Assembly: GCA_018968995.1 (NCBI GenBank)
Contig: JAGWZD010000017.1
Coordinates: 1 to 15,903 of the forward strand
Length of the DNA: 15,903 bases
Direction: 5' to 3'
From: Bdellovibrionales bacterium
GTDB taxonomy: Bacteria; Bdellovibrionota; UBA1018
The translations under genes and the position numbers were made by a program. Below, piece by piece: positions 1 through 8,872 of the stretch. Each line of letters starts with the position of its first letter. The first letter of the stretch is position 1. A model generated the notes under the pieces. It made no database searches. It was not told the DNA's origin and saw only the letters and a list, made by a program, of their open reading frames with translations.

Positions 1-645
1 AGGTCGATAGCCAAGGGCTTCTAGATAAGTGAGCGTCTTTTGCCGAGAGTAGCCCTCTTGCTCCGAGAGCATCTCTATTGGAATTTTAGGAACGAGACTT
101 TCAAAAAATTTTCGGTCCGCGAATTCGGGAGCACGCTCTCCTTGAATCGCTGTAGCTGACCGTAGGGGCATAATCACCTGAGTGAGGAGCGCTTTGAGAA
201 TCTCGAATCTTTCTCCGACGGGAAGGCTTGAGTCACGAAGCGCCTCTTGAGCCCTTGTCGCAAGTTCTCTGCTCCAGTCGTAAAGAATGTCAGTGGATGG
301 CTGTAGGCGTGCCGGATTCTTCTCGGAATCCATTCGTTGTTTAGTCGTGCTTTTGTTAAATCCTTCCCATTCTCCTTTGTCTGTGCTGCCTTCAAAGAAC
401 TTTTGAGTGCGCTTCATGTCGGCGAGTAGCTCTTGGGTGCCTAATGAGAATGGAGTGAGCCTCTCCTGATCGGACTGGCTCTGTTGTTTCGCCATCATCT
501 CTACAAGGTCTTCGAAGGTGGGCTCTGAAGTGTCTGCGGCCACGGCGTGATGGACAGGACCATAGAGGGCGGTGATCAGAAGTAGTGCGCGAACTGGGAC
601 CAGACCGAAGCGCTCCGCGGTCATCCCCGTAAAGAGGGTCCTCAT
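1..645 (-). CDS. Unrecognised exported protein, N-terminal part (runs off left edge)
   Basis: Reading the minus strand gives an uninterrupted frame of 215 codons from an ATG at 645 to the first base of the window, so the C-terminus is missing. The N-terminus looks like a Sec signal peptide: a basic stretch, then a hydrophobic core around RALLLITALYG, then a likely cleavage site near HHAVAA-D. The visible mature part is hydrophilic and probably helical, with no cysteines and no motif I recognise. The start is uncertain. In-frame ATGs at 666, 645 and 624 all lie before the hydrophobic core, and none has a strong ribosome binding site; the 624 start gives the most compact signal peptide. It is divergent from the 701-residue gene at 757, so the two may share a control region. 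Judged real from its signal peptide and its full-length open frame; function unknown. Confidence 0.6.
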   Translation of the reverse strand, partial: MRTLFTGMTAERFGLVPVRALLLITALYGPVHHAVAADTSEPTFEDLVEMMAKQQSQSDQERLTPFSLGTQELLADMKRTQKFFEGSTDKGEWEGFNKSTTKQRMDSEKNPARLQPSTDILYDWSRELATRAQEALRDSSLPVGERFEILKALLTQVIMPLRSATAIQGERAPEFADRKFFESLVPKIPIEMLSEQEGYSRQKTLTYLEALGYRP

Positions 646-695
646 TTTTAAAAGGGCAATACTCATCTTTAAGTGTATCGGCAGGAATTTGACTC

Positions 696-732
696 AACTT
701 GAGACATTGTTTCTGAGAAGCTCAAGTTTTTT
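696..732 (+). repeat. Inverted repeat with T-run in the divergent intergenic region
   Basis: AACTTGAG (696-703) and CTCAAGTT (721-728) are perfect 8-base complements with a 17-base loop, and the right arm runs into six T (727-732). The left arm also overlaps the 11-base palindrome CTCAACTTGAG (693-703). It lies between two divergent genes, 25 bases before the start at 757. It could be a transcription-factor site or an attenuator in the leader of that gene. The stem is AT-rich and the loop long, so a strong terminator is unlikely. Confidence 0.3.
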
Positions 733-756
733 GGTGAATCTGCCGAAGAGTCGTCG

Positions 757-2862
757 ATGGGCTCTGTAAACCCTAAAGGCGTGTTTATCGTCACGGCTCT
801 GCTGTCGTGTGCAATCGTAGCAGCAGTATTCTCTGTTCATCGAGTGCACCAAGGTTTCCGAGGGCCGGCAGCGATTCCGGGATCGGTAGCTAAATCGCTT
901 CTAGGTGGAATTCTAGGTGAGGCTCGGGGGCTCTCTGAGCAGACACTCGCGGAGTGGCTTTTGAGCAGCAAGGTGGCACACGATCTACCTGAAGCTCTTT
1001 TGGTCGCCAAACGGTTGCGAGTGAATGTAGCGGCCATCTCTCGGGCGGAGCTCGATGGAAATCCAGAACTACGGCAGCTTTTGTTAAAGGATCTAGGTGA
1101 GCTTGGCCCTCAGGATATCGCCCGTTTACAGGCATGGTCGAACGCGCGTTTTCTGCGCTTGGCCGGTGCTGGCGAAGCCGACCGTGCCGCCAAGCAGGCG
1201 ATCGAAGTTCAACGAGTCCTTCAACGATCGTTGATTCCTACAGCCGAGGGCCGACAAGAGTTACGTCGCGCAGCGATTGAGTTTATCGAGAATTCTCAGC
1301 CTAAAGTACTTGAAGGAGTTTTGGATCAAGAATCATTAATTGAGGCGGTTCAGATCGCCAGGCTTCATGAAATTCCGGAGGAACAAGCGGTTGAGTTTCT
1401 ACAAACCATGAATGTGATGATCGGCTATCATGGAACAGACTGGGATGCTGTTCGTTCTGTGAAACGACTTCGGGAGTTAAAAGTCGATGAACTGCGCCAG
1501 GTTCGTGCAGCTTACCGAGAGGCACTCATTAATGGATCAGTGGACCCAAACTTAGTAGCTCTTTCTGGAAAGCTTGCGCCAGTACCTCGAATGGTCACTG
1601 AGCAAGAGTTCGCAAACAAGCGTGACTCCTATCTGAAGATTATTGATCGTATGAGATGGTTTACATCCAACCCCGTTCGCGCGACGGAGCAAGATCTTCA
1701 GCGGCTGATCACAGAGTTTGATTATCTCATTCGGCTCGGGGACAAGAAAGCTGCTCGGGCTGCGATTCAATCCAAGTTTTTGGCGGTAGAAACGTCGACG
1801 CTCTATGTTCGCCGACTTCGAGCCATGCTCTCAGAGGCGCTCGGGCGCCAAGCCGGGGCTGCAGAGGTCGAGCGTTTAGAAAGAATGCTTGCGCAGCAAG
1901 AGAAGATACTGGGAACTCATTTCGAAGAGTATCGGGCCTTAAGGCAGCACCTGGCGGACTTAATGGGTGCGAGATCGGGTTTCTGTGATGCCCCGTGCTC
2001 CCGTTTCGCATCCGAGATCGAATCGTCTGCCGGGCTCACCGATCTCCACATGAAGTCTTTTGTAGTGAGCTTTGAGGGAATGTCTCGCCCCACACTGCAG
2101 GAGGTGAGCGACACCTTTTACTCGAGCACCACGGCCCAAGTGCAATCGCTGCGAAGGACCATGTTTGTTGAGGTCCGAAGTACTTTACTGACCATGGCTT
2201 CGAGCCTAGTGATGATTCAGGAGTTTCAGAGGTTAGCGGCACGAGTGCCCGAGTTGGGCCCCAAGTTTCGTTGGACACGCGGAGTCTTGTTTTTCCTTTA
2301 CGATACTCGAGCGAGACAGATTCATTTTCCTCAGTTGAGTCGAATTTTCCGGGCACAAGGCGGCGCAGCTGAGCAAATTCAAATGCTCGAGCAGATGGCG
2401 TTGCCACCAAATGATGACCTCCTGGTGACCTTTGCTCGTCGGATGGATCAGGATTATCGGGAGTTGTGGCGTTCATTAAAGAGTCAGGCCCAAGCTCGTT
2501 TTGAGAGTGGGGCTGAGGGTGGAGAGCGCAGCGCTAGCCTGATTGCACGGATGGAGGAAGCTGAAAAATCAGCGATATCACTGGGGGGTATTAGCGTTCA
2601 TTTCGAACACAGTCCTGCGGTAAAGCTAGGAGCTTTGATTGTGGCCGGATACGGCGGATACGCCTGGTATCAAGGCGGCGATACTCATCAGCGAATAGAA
2701 GAAATTGGGAGAGAACTCGGCGGGTTATCAGACGCTTCCCGAAAGCACGGGGATGAAGATTCGAAGGCCTCTGGAAACAATGAATCGATGGAACTGGCCC
2801 TCTCTACTGATGTTCTCGACTTTTTAGAGAGGGTAAAGAGGCTTCCTCCGGCTCACCCTTGA
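757..2862 (+). CDS. Unrecognised 701-residue membrane-anchored helical protein
   Basis: I do not recognise the family. An N-terminal hydrophobic segment (about residues 8-27, after a single Lys) looks like a signal anchor or uncleaved signal peptide. A second, weaker, Gly/Tyr/Ala-rich hydrophobic segment lies at about 621-641, followed by a hydrophilic 60-residue tail. Between them is a long region rich in Ala, Leu, Glu, Arg and Gln with coiled-coil or helical-repeat character, which would be periplasmic if the first segment is an anchor. Cysteines are scarce: one lies in the anchor and Cys410 and Cys414 form a CX3C pair in the middle. The ATG at 757 is the only usual start in its frame after an upstream stop near 700; a weak GAAGAG lies 6 bases before it. 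The radical SAM gene follows after 34 bases on the same strand, so co-transcription is possible. Coding reality is certain from length; function is unknown. Confidence 0.85.
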   Translation: MGSVNPKGVFIVTALLSCAIVAAVFSVHRVHQGFRGPAAIPGSVAKSLLGGILGEARGLSEQTLAEWLLSSKVAHDLPEALLVAKRLRVNVAAISRAELDGNPELRQLLLKDLGELGPQDIARLQAWSNARFLRLAGAGEADRAAKQAIEVQRVLQRSLIPTAEGRQELRRAAIEFIENSQPKVLEGVLDQESLIEAVQIARLHEIPEEQAVEFLQTMNVMIGYHGTDWDAVRSVKRLRELKVDELRQVRAAYREALINGSVDPNLVALSGKLAPVPRMVTEQEFANKRDSYLKIIDRMRWFTSNPVRATEQDLQRLITEFDYLIRLGDKKAARAAIQSKFLAVETSTLYVRRLRAMLSEALGRQAGAAEVERLERMLAQQEKILGTHFEEYRALRQHLADLMGARSGFCDAPCSRFASEIESSAGLTDLHMKSFVVSFEGMSRPTLQEVSDTFYSSTTAQVQSLRRTMFVEVRSTLLTMASSLVMIQEFQRLAARVPELGPKFRWTRGVLFFLYDTRARQIHFPQLSRIFRAQGGAAEQIQMLEQMALPPNDDLLVTFARRMDQDYRELWRSLKSQAQARFESGAEGGERSASLIARMEEAEKSAISLGGISVHFEHSPAVKLGALIVAGYGGYAWYQGGDTHQRIEEIGRELGGLSDASRKHGDEDSKASGNNESMELALSTDVLDFLERVKRLPPAHP

Positions 2863-2896
2863 CGAGCAGGTCCTTTCAGGTGCAGAAACAGCGCGA

Positions 2897-3841
2897 ATGA
2901 ATAGTGAGTCCGCCGAAGGGTTTTATAGCTATTCCGAGTACCTCCAAAAGCAGTTTGGGGCACGCACCTATAAGGTGGTTGTTTCCAGTGGACTGACATG
3001 TCCTACTCGAGATGGAACTCTCGGTAAAAAAGCCTGTGCCTTCTGTGATTTGCGCGGATCGAGTTCATTCTATGGAAAAAAGGGGCGCGGACAATCGATC
3101 ACAGAACAGCTGAACGCCAGGCTTCCTGCCATTAGAGAGCGCTTTTCTTCGCAAAAATTTTTGGCCTACTTTCAAAGCTACACCAACACTTATTCCGACG
3201 ACGCGGATTTTCTTGAAGAGATCTATGATGCCGCCATTACACATCCAGAGATATCGGGGCTTTGCATCGGTACCCGGCCGGGTTGTCTTCCTGATGAGTC
3301 ACTTGATCTTCTCGAGCGGCTGGCACGGAGAAAATATGTCTCTTTAGAGTTAGGTGTGCAAAGCTTTGAGGATCCCACGTTGCTTTGGCTAGATCGAGGT
3401 CATGATACGAGGGCTTCTTTGGATGCGCTGGAGCGGCTGCGGAATAGGGCTCCATCCGTTCATGTTTGTGCACATCTCATTTTTGGTAGTCCCACAGATT
3501 CAGCGAATGCCCCCGAGGAAGCTGCAAGGATATTAAATCAATCCGCAGTCCAGGGAGTGAAGCTGCATCAACTCATGGTGCTAAAACACACTGAGCTTGA
3601 GCGACGATGGAAGGAAGAGGGAGCATTTCCAGTTCTATCGCTTGAACAGTATACTCAGCAGGTTGCCCGTTTTCTGGAGCACCTGAGTCCCAAGATTTAT
3701 GTGGAGCGACTCCACGCAACCTCTTCTCATCCAGAGGAATGCATTGCCCCCGCCTGGAGTAAAAACCGATGGGAACCCCACAACTTCATTCGAAGCTGGT
3801 TCGCCCAAAATCAGATTCGCCAAGGGGCTAGGCTCGGCTAA
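2897..3841 (+). CDS. TIGR01212 family radical SAM protein (YhcC/YtqA type)
   Basis: A 314-residue, full-length member of the YhcC/YtqA radical SAM family. The iron-sulfur cluster motif is Cys35-X11-Cys47-X2-Cys50 (CPTRDG...CAFC), the widened spacing typical of this family rather than the classic CX3CX2C. Other family blocks are GTRPGCLPDE (about 124-133), LELGVQSFEDPTL, the RGHD segment, HLIFGSPTDS, KLHQLMVLKHT and the C-terminal NRWEPHNFI. Bacillus subtilis YtqA has been reported as MnmL, acting with the methyltransferase MnmM (YtqB) on the wobble uridine of tRNA. E. coli YhcC is less defined, and no mnmM-like partner is visible here, so a tRNA role is inferred from family only. The ATG has no clear ribosome binding site and may rely on read-through from the gene upstream. 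It converges with the lipoprotein gene, with only 6 bases between stop codons. Confidence 0.93.
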   Translation: MNSESAEGFYSYSEYLQKQFGARTYKVVVSSGLTCPTRDGTLGKKACAFCDLRGSSSFYGKKGRGQSITEQLNARLPAIRERFSSQKFLAYFQSYTNTYSDDADFLEEIYDAAITHPEISGLCIGTRPGCLPDESLDLLERLARRKYVSLELGVQSFEDPTLLWLDRGHDTRASLDALERLRNRAPSVHVCAHLIFGSPTDSANAPEEAARILNQSAVQGVKLHQLMVLKHTELERRWKEEGAFPVLSLEQYTQQVARFLEHLSPKIYVERLHATSSHPEECIAPAWSKNRWEPHNFIRSWFAQNQIRQGARLG

Positions 3842-3847
3842 TGAGGC

Positions 3848-4186
3848 TTATTTCTTCTTAGAAGCCTTACCTTTAGAAGGCTTGGATGCGTGAACCGGAG
3901 CGGGTGGAGTCTTCAATTTTTCGTTCAGCTCATCCAATTTCTTAGACTGCTCTGTGACGGTCGCAAGCATCTGCCCCAGCATTTCTTTGGCTCGGTCACT
4001 TTCTTCCTTAACACCCTTGATCTGTGTCTCTTGGGCAGTGATCAGACTCCGCAGCTCAGTCTGCTGGGTCTTTAGGGTGTCTAGTTGCTGCTGCATGGCC
4101 TGCTGCCCAGGGCAGCTCGGTAGGCTCAGTCCCATGAGTAAGAAGGAAGCTCCAAGAATCGAGGTCATTTTTAATGTGTTCATCAT
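3848..4186 (-). CDS. Small coiled-coil lipoprotein at the end of the mre/rod block
   Basis: A 112-residue protein with a lipoprotein signal peptide: hydrophobic core about residues 8-22, then LPSC as lipobox, predicting lipidated Cys25. The mature part (about 30-92) is rich in Gln, Glu, Lys and Leu with heptad-like spacing, a likely coiled coil, ending in a Pro/Ala linker and a Lys/Ser-rich tail (KPSKGKASKKK). The layout resembles small envelope lipoproteins such as Lpp or the N-terminal coiled coil of CpoB/YbgF, but I see no specific homology. The basic tail could contact peptidoglycan or other anionic polymers (inference). It lies 36 bases after the rodA stop on the same strand with no clear terminator between, so it may be the last gene of the elongasome operon. 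Start choice is unsure: ATGATG at 4186/4183, with no obvious ribosome binding site. Confidence 0.75.
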   Translation of the reverse strand: MMNTLKMTSILGASFLLMGLSLPSCPGQQAMQQQLDTLKTQQTELRSLITAQETQIKGVKEESDRAKEMLGQMLATVTEQSKKLDELNEKLKTPPAPVHASKPSKGKASKKK

Positions 4187-4222
4187 AGGGTCATTCTAGC
4201 GGCACTCGGCCATTTGCATCAA

Positions 4223-5368
4223 TCAGAACATGAGTTTTTTATTAGCGATGTTGGTGAGAACCGCCACTCCCAGCATCGCGGTGATCAGGGCGCTACCGCC
4301 GTAGCTTAAGAAGGGCAATGGCACACCGACCACGGGCAATAGGCCCATGACCATCGCCATGTTTACAAAGATATGCCAGAAATAGATCAAGCAAATTCCA
4401 AGGGAAACCAGCATCGCAAATTTGTCGTTCGATGTGTAAGAGACAGATAGGCCCTGAGATAAAAAGACGAGGTAGATTGCTAGAAGAATCAGGCATCCGA
4501 TAAATCCATGTTCCTCACTAAAGACTGCGAAAATAAAATCAGTGTGGTGTTCGGGGAGGAAATTCAGTTGGCTTTGGGTCCCTTTTTTATATCCCTTCCC
4601 CATGATCTGACCTGAGCCGATGGCGACTTGCGACTGTCGACGATTATAGTTTGCCCCGCGCACGTCAGCAGAGGGGTCAATAAACGAAATGAGTCTCTGC
4701 CTCTGATAATCTTTGAGACCGAATTTGTAGATGATTGGGGCGGCCAGTACCCCGCAAAGCCCGATCATTGCTAGAGTGCGGGTTCGAACACCTAAGAAAA
4801 GCATCATACTGCAAAACGTGAAAACAAGGATCAATGCGGTGCCTAAATCTGGTTGTAAAATAATCAAACCGACCGGAACAGCGACGAGTAGCCCTGGCAG
4901 GATCAGATCGCGAAAACCATATCCACCAACGGTTCGATCGTTCTCGAAATACTTAGCCATACAAATGACCATCGAAATCTTCATGAACTCCGATGGTTGA
5001 ATTCGCAAACTTCCGAAACCTATCCAGCGCTTTGCTCCAAGGCTGGACTTGCCAAGAACCAGAACAAGAACGAGCAAAATTAAATTACTGAAATAAATAA
5101 TATAAGCCACTCTCGACAGCAGCGAGTAGTGAAGAAGTAAAACAATGGCTGTCATGCACAGGCCCAGCGCAAACCAAATCAACTGAGTTTTATAGAGTCC
5201 GAAAGCCTTGTCTTGAGTTCCTGAGGCACTGATCAAATTCCAAATTCCAATACCAAAAAGCACGGTTTGAAGAATTAATAGGTTCCAATTGAACTTTTTC
5301 AAATCCTCTTCATACATTCCTACCCGAGGCTCAAAGCCCTCGCTTTCGACGCTCGTGTACTGCATCAT
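4223..5368 (-). CDS. rodA: RodA, SEDS-family peptidoglycan glycosyltransferase
   Basis: RodA polymerises lipid II into glycan strands during lateral wall growth, in complex with PBP2. The 381-residue protein has about ten hydrophobic segments and the SEDS signatures in order: GAKRWI (111-116), QPSE (124-127), QPDLGT (172-177), [12 protein letters not shown] (271-282) and [18 protein letters not shown] (342-359). Asp277 in the HTD motif corresponds to the essential catalytic Asp of E. coli RodA (Asp262). A hydrophilic N-terminal extension of about 28 residues precedes the first membrane segment. The start overlaps the mrdA stop as TAATG, so the two partners are probably translationally coupled. 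Tandem ATGs occur at 5368 and 5365; the second lies 5 bases after an AGGAG and may be the true start. Confidence 0.97.
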   Translation of the reverse strand: MMQYTSVESEGFEPRVGMYEEDLKKFNWNLLILQTVLFGIGIWNLISASGTQDKAFGLYKTQLIWFALGLCMTAIVLLLHYSLLSRVAYIIYFSNLILLVLVLVLGKSSLGAKRWIGFGSLRIQPSEFMKISMVICMAKYFENDRTVGGYGFRDLILPGLLVAVPVGLIILQPDLGTALILVFTFCSMMLFLGVRTRTLAMIGLCGVLAAPIIYKFGLKDYQRQRLISFIDPSADVRGANYNRRQSQVAIGSGQIMGKGYKKGTQSQLNFLPEHHTDFIFAVFSEEHGFIGCLILLAIYLVFLSQGLSVSYTSNDKFAMLVSLGICLIYFWHIFVNMAMVMGLLPVVGVPLPFLSYGGSALITAMLGVAVLTNIANKKLMF

Positions 5369-7413
5369 TACTCCTCTGGTTTCTTAATTTGGGGCTCGGG
5401 CGGCTGATCTTGCTCGTCATCCATCATTGATGAATTCTGAATGCCAGGGACAACATCTTCATCTTCCACGCCCTTGATTTGTAGGCTTTGGTTAGGATTC
5501 ACTCCTTTTTCTGAGAGTGCTTTTGGACCGTATTGATCTGGGAAATATTTTTCTAGGTAGGTTTTGATAACAGCCCGTGCAATCGGTGCTGCTCCAGACG
5601 AGCCATGACAGGCATGTTCGGCGATCACAGCCACCGCAATCTTGGGGTTATCCATAGGTGCGAACCCCGCAAACATACCGTGATGGCGTTGGCGGAACTT
5701 CATGTTCTCGCATTTCTGATAGATCTTATTGGCAGCAAGACTGATGACTTGGACAGTCCCGGTCTTTCCGACGAAATTCATTCCGGGCAGGCGTTGCGCA
5801 TAAGCGGTCCCGTTGGGATGGTTGACCACCCCCCACAGCCCCTTTTTAATGAGTTCGTAAGTCTTTGGGTCTAAGCGAGTTTGATCGAGGACTTCTGGCT
5901 GAAACTCTTTCTCAAGTTCCCCGTCCACTGTGTTGATCTTTTTGATTAGAAAAGGGCGATAGAACGTTCCACCATTAGCGATAGAGGCATAAGTATTCGC
6001 AAGTTGCAGTGCAGTCGTTAAGACGTAGCCTTGGCCGATGGCGACCGATAGTGTCTCGCCCGCAGTCCATTCTTGGTTGAATCGTCTCTTTTTCCAGGCC
6101 TCGGTCGGTATTAAGCCAGAAGTTTCACGAGGGAGGTTGATATCGGTCTTTCGACCCAGCCCAAGATGAAGTGCCCAGGTCGCAATGTCATCCACGCTCT
6201 TGAGTTTCTGAGCAAGTCGGTAGAAAAAAACGTCACACGATTTTGTCAGGGCATTGATGACATCTACTTCTCCGTGACCTTCTTTTTTCCAACAATGGTA
6301 CACTCGATTTCCAAGTCTCAATGAGCCTGAACAGTGAAATTTCGTATTCTCATCGATCACACGTTCTTGTAGGCCGGCCACCGCGGTAACGGTCTTAAAG
6401 ACAGACCCCGGAGAATAGTGATCCATGATGGTTTTATCGCGTAGAGGTTTGTTCTCGTTAGCAAGCAAGGATTGCCAAAGAGAAGATGGAATTCCGCGCG
6501 AGAACTCGGTGGGATCAAAGGAGGGTCGAGAGACCATCGCGAGAATTTCGCCTGTGTTGGGGTCAATGGCGACCACTGAGCCCACTTTGTCGCCGAAGGC
6601 ATCTGCAGCAGCTTTCTGCAAATCCTGATCAACGGTAAGGGTGAGATTTTTTCCTGGGTTCGCTTTCTTTCCCTGACTTTCAGCAATGAAGCGTCCGCGA
6701 TACTTCTCCAGTTTTCGTCGACCAAGAGCATCTACTTCAACCCATTCTTCGCCATCTTCACCCCGAAGAACGTGTTCCATTTTTTGCTCGAGTCCAAACT
6801 TTCCAATGCTATCACCAAGCTTGTAGCGTCGAGCGGAGTTTTTTTGTAGAACGGGTAGTTCTGTCGAATTCACTTCACCAATGTAGCCCAGCATGTGCGA
6901 GGCAAGGTCGCCATAAACGTTTGTGCGTTTGATCTCCATTTCGACAGAGACCCCGGGCATCGCGATTTGCCAGGACTTCAGTTCAGCAACCTCATCTCGG
7001 CTAAGGTCCGTTTTGAGTTTCACTGGAAGATACGCAGGTTGCCCTTTGGCTCGATTCAGGATTTTAAGAATATCCTGTGTGGGCATTTTGGTGATCTTGG
7101 AAATGGTGGTGACAGTCTCGTCAATCAGTTTCGACTCTTTGAGATACTGAGGGATGACTTCGAGATCAAATGCAGGTCGATTATCGAGAAGAAGTCGGCC
7201 GGTGCGGTCAAAAATCATCCCACGTGGAGCAGGGATCTTCACTCGTTTGATGCGATTTTCTTCCGATGCGGACCTCAAGCTGTCGCCTTGAAGAACTTGA
7301 AGATTCAAAAGTTGAATGAGCAGAAGCGTAAAGGCAATCGCCAGTCCAACATTCAAATATTTGAACCGATGCTGATACTCTCTGACCTGTTGTTCCTGAC
7401 CAAGAAATGACAT
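5368..7413 (-). CDS. mrdA: Penicillin-binding protein 2, elongasome DD-transpeptidase
   Basis: A monofunctional class B PBP that cross-links the glycan made by RodA. Of 681 residues, a short cytoplasmic tail and one membrane segment (about 19-41) are followed by the periplasmic dimerisation/pedestal domain (about 50-250) and the transpeptidase domain. Catalytic motifs are SVFK (Ser337 nucleophile, Lys340), SCD (392-394) and KTGT (550-553). Cys361, Cys374, His380 and Cys393 are placed like the zinc ligands of E. coli PBP2 (Asp350, Asp365, His371, Cys384), with identical spacing for the last three. A C-terminal tail of about 50 residues, rich in Asp, Glu, Gln and Pro, makes it longer than E. 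coli PBP2 (633). It starts 3 bases after the mreD stop. A GAGG lies about 11 bases upstream of the ATG. Alternative names are pbpA and pbp2. Confidence 0.97.
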   Translation of the reverse strand: MSFLGQEQQVREYQHRFKYLNVGLAIAFTLLLIQLLNLQVLQGDSLRSASEENRIKRVKIPAPRGMIFDRTGRLLLDNRPAFDLEVIPQYLKESKLIDETVTTISKITKMPTQDILKILNRAKGQPAYLPVKLKTDLSRDEVAELKSWQIAMPGVSVEMEIKRTNVYGDLASHMLGYIGEVNSTELPVLQKNSARRYKLGDSIGKFGLEQKMEHVLRGEDGEEWVEVDALGRRKLEKYRGRFIAESQGKKANPGKNLTLTVDQDLQKAAADAFGDKVGSVVAIDPNTGEILAMVSRPSFDPTEFSRGIPSSLWQSLLANENKPLRDKTIMDHYSPGSVFKTVTAVAGLQERVIDENTKFHCSGSLRLGNRVYHCWKKEGHGEVDVINALTKSCDVFFYRLAQKLKSVDDIATWALHLGLGRKTDINLPRETSGLIPTEAWKKRRFNQEWTAGETLSVAIGQGYVLTTALQLANTYASIANGGTFYRPFLIKKINTVDGELEKEFQPEVLDQTRLDPKTYELIKKGLWGVVNHPNGTAYAQRLPGMNFVGKTGTVQVISLAANKIYQKCENMKFRQRHHGMFAGFAPMDNPKIAVAVIAEHACHGSSGAAPIARAVIKTYLEKYFPDQYGPKALSEKGVNPNQSLQIKGVEDEDVVPGIQNSSMMDDEQDQPPEPQIKKPEE

Positions 7414-7416
7414 CGC

Positions 7417-7986
7417 TTAGATTCCCTCGTTTTCGGCCAGTTTGAGGTCGTCCGTAAGGCGTTGTTCCAGGCGTGCGTCTTTATGGGTTGCTTGGTCTAG
7501 CCGCAAGAACAGTTTGTAGAGCCAGATCGAGCAAAGTCCGGTCATGAATGCGTCCGAGAGAAGGTGGATCAGAGTGTTCTTCCATTGAAGATTCGCCTTG
7601 TTGATGATTGCGAGTATCAAGAGCCCAATGAGTTTCCAGCTGACCGAGGCGATCAAAGTGAGCTTTATGAGGGCACGAAAGTCGGGCAGTACGAAAACAC
7701 GAGTGGCCAGCCTCACGCCAAGAAAGATACTCATGTAAGAGGCTAAAAACAGTCCCTTCGGAGCACTGCTGTGCAGTTCTGCAATATGGGCCACAAGCAA
7801 AGTTAAGATGCCGCCCTCAGAGAATTCTCTCTTGAGGGCCACCCAAATGACCATACTGATCAGAAGATCTGGCTGAAGCCAGTTTAAAGGAAAAGAGATA
7901 AAAAGAGAGCTTTGTAGAGCCAGAAGCCCGCAGGCCAAAAGAATGAAAAGGGGTAGATTCGCGAGTCGCAATAAGAGCTTGCTCAT
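7417..7986 (-). CDS. mreD: MreD, rod-shape-determining membrane protein
   Basis: A 189-residue, very hydrophobic protein with about five to six membrane segments filling residues 8-165 and a charged cytoplasmic C-terminal tail. The motif around LQPDLLISMVIWVAL and the segment near GLFLASYMSIFLGVRL fit the MreD family, which is poorly conserved, so position is the main support: it lies between mreC and mrdA. MreD joins MreC to form the scaffold that activates the PBP2-RodA pair. The start overlaps the mreC stop as ATGA and has AGGAG 5 bases upstream, which indicates translational coupling and fixes the start well. Confidence 0.93.
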   Translation of the reverse strand: MSKLLLRLANLPLFILLACGLLALQSSLFISFPLNWLQPDLLISMVIWVALKREFSEGGILTLLVAHIAELHSSAPKGLFLASYMSIFLGVRLATRVFVLPDFRALIKLTLIASVSWKLIGLLILAIINKANLQWKNTLIHLLSDAFMTGLCSIWLYKLFLRLDQATHKDARLEQRLTDDLKLAENEGI

Positions 7987-8807
7987 TGCGACTCCTGCCG
8001 TACGATAACTAGGACTTCTTCAAGCTTGGTAAAGTCCACAGCCGGTCTCACCTCAATGTCTTGAGTGATTCCGTAAGGTTTTCTGGTGACGCGGGATACC
8101 GTACCTACCGGAACCCCTTTCGGAAAGACTCCACCCAGGCCGCTTGATATGAGTACGTCTCCTGGAGCAATATCATCGGTTCGAAGCGCAAATCGGAGCT
8201 GACAAAGATCTTCGCTCATTCCCTCGACGATTCCGCGGGCTCGCGATCGCTCGTCAATGGCGTCAATGGCTGAAAGGGTGTCGACAATGGTCACAACGTC
8301 GGCAGTATGACTTGTGGTACGCAAAATTCTACCCACGACCCCGTCCGCAGTAACGACGGCCATGTCCTTTTTGATACCTGCGGATTCGCCCCGATTTAGC
8401 CGTATGGCTCGAAACTCGGTTGAAACATCCTTTGCGATGACGCGAGCGAAAATGGTCTCAAGCTTCATCTTTTCCTGAAATCCCATGAGGACCCTCAGGC
8501 GAGCGTTCTCTTGTTTGGCCTCTCGAAGCTGCCCGATTTCACTCAGCAAACGACGGTTTGTTTCGGTTAAAAGCAGGTTTTCCTTGCGAGTGTTCCAAAG
8601 GTACACGTAATTTTGAAAGACCGAGACGCTACGATCTAGCACCCATTGAAGACTTGATTGGACGGGGGCCGTAATCGAAATGATCCATCGGTCATAGAAC
8701 CGATAGTCCCTTGGCGCTCGGGTGGACGTATCGATGGCAAGAATCGGTACGAGGATGAATAGGAAAAGCGTGATTTGGAAGCGATATTCCTTTAAGTACT
8801 TGATCAT
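7983..8807 (-). CDS. mreC: MreC, rod-shape-determining protein
   Basis: MreC is a bitopic inner-membrane protein whose periplasmic part binds and activates PBP2. Of 274 residues, 11-28 form the single membrane segment, about 72-112 a coiled coil (NRRLLSEIGQLREAKQENARL) and about 118-270 the paired beta-barrel domain, with the typical GVVGRI, RGIVEG, GDVLISSGLGGVFPKGVPVGTV and IEVRPAVDF blocks. It is the first gene of the minus-strand block; mreB, its usual upstream neighbour, is absent and the next gene is divergent. No clear ribosome binding site precedes the ATG. A possible promoter on the minus strand, TTGCGT (8851-8846) and TACGAT (8828-8823) with a 17-base spacer, would start transcription within about 10 bases of the ATG. 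It is weak, and I only note it. Confidence 0.96.
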   Translation of the reverse strand: MIKYLKEYRFQITLFLFILVPILAIDTSTRAPRDYRFYDRWIISITAPVQSSLQWVLDRSVSVFQNYVYLWNTRKENLLLTETNRRLLSEIGQLREAKQENARLRVLMGFQEKMKLETIFARVIAKDVSTEFRAIRLNRGESAGIKKDMAVVTADGVVGRILRTTSHTADVVTIVDTLSAIDAIDERSRARGIVEGMSEDLCQLRFALRTDDIAPGDVLISSGLGGVFPKGVPVGTVSRVTRKPYGITQDIEVRPAVDFTKLEEVLVIVRQESQ

Positions 8808-8872
8808 GCGCTTGTGGACTTGATCGTACTGAGTCCCCGAGATGAACGCAACATTTAGGTAGGAGACAGAAC

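Noticed and set aside
392..697. A 101-codon minus-strand frame starting at 697
   Set aside because: The overlapping frame starting at 645-666 has a signal peptide and stays open to the window edge. The other frame has Arg/Ser/Pro-rich composition typical of an out-of-frame reading.
3862..3883. Inverted repeat AAGCCTT/AAGGCTT near the 3' end of the lipoprotein gene as a terminator
   Set aside because: It lies inside the coding sequence for the repetitive KPSKGKASKK tail, and neither strand has a T-run after it; it reflects repeated Lys/Ser codons.
6895..7410. A 171-codon plus-strand frame opposite mrdA
   Set aside because: It lies entirely within the well-supported PBP2 coding region on the other strand and has no recognisable features or ribosome binding site.
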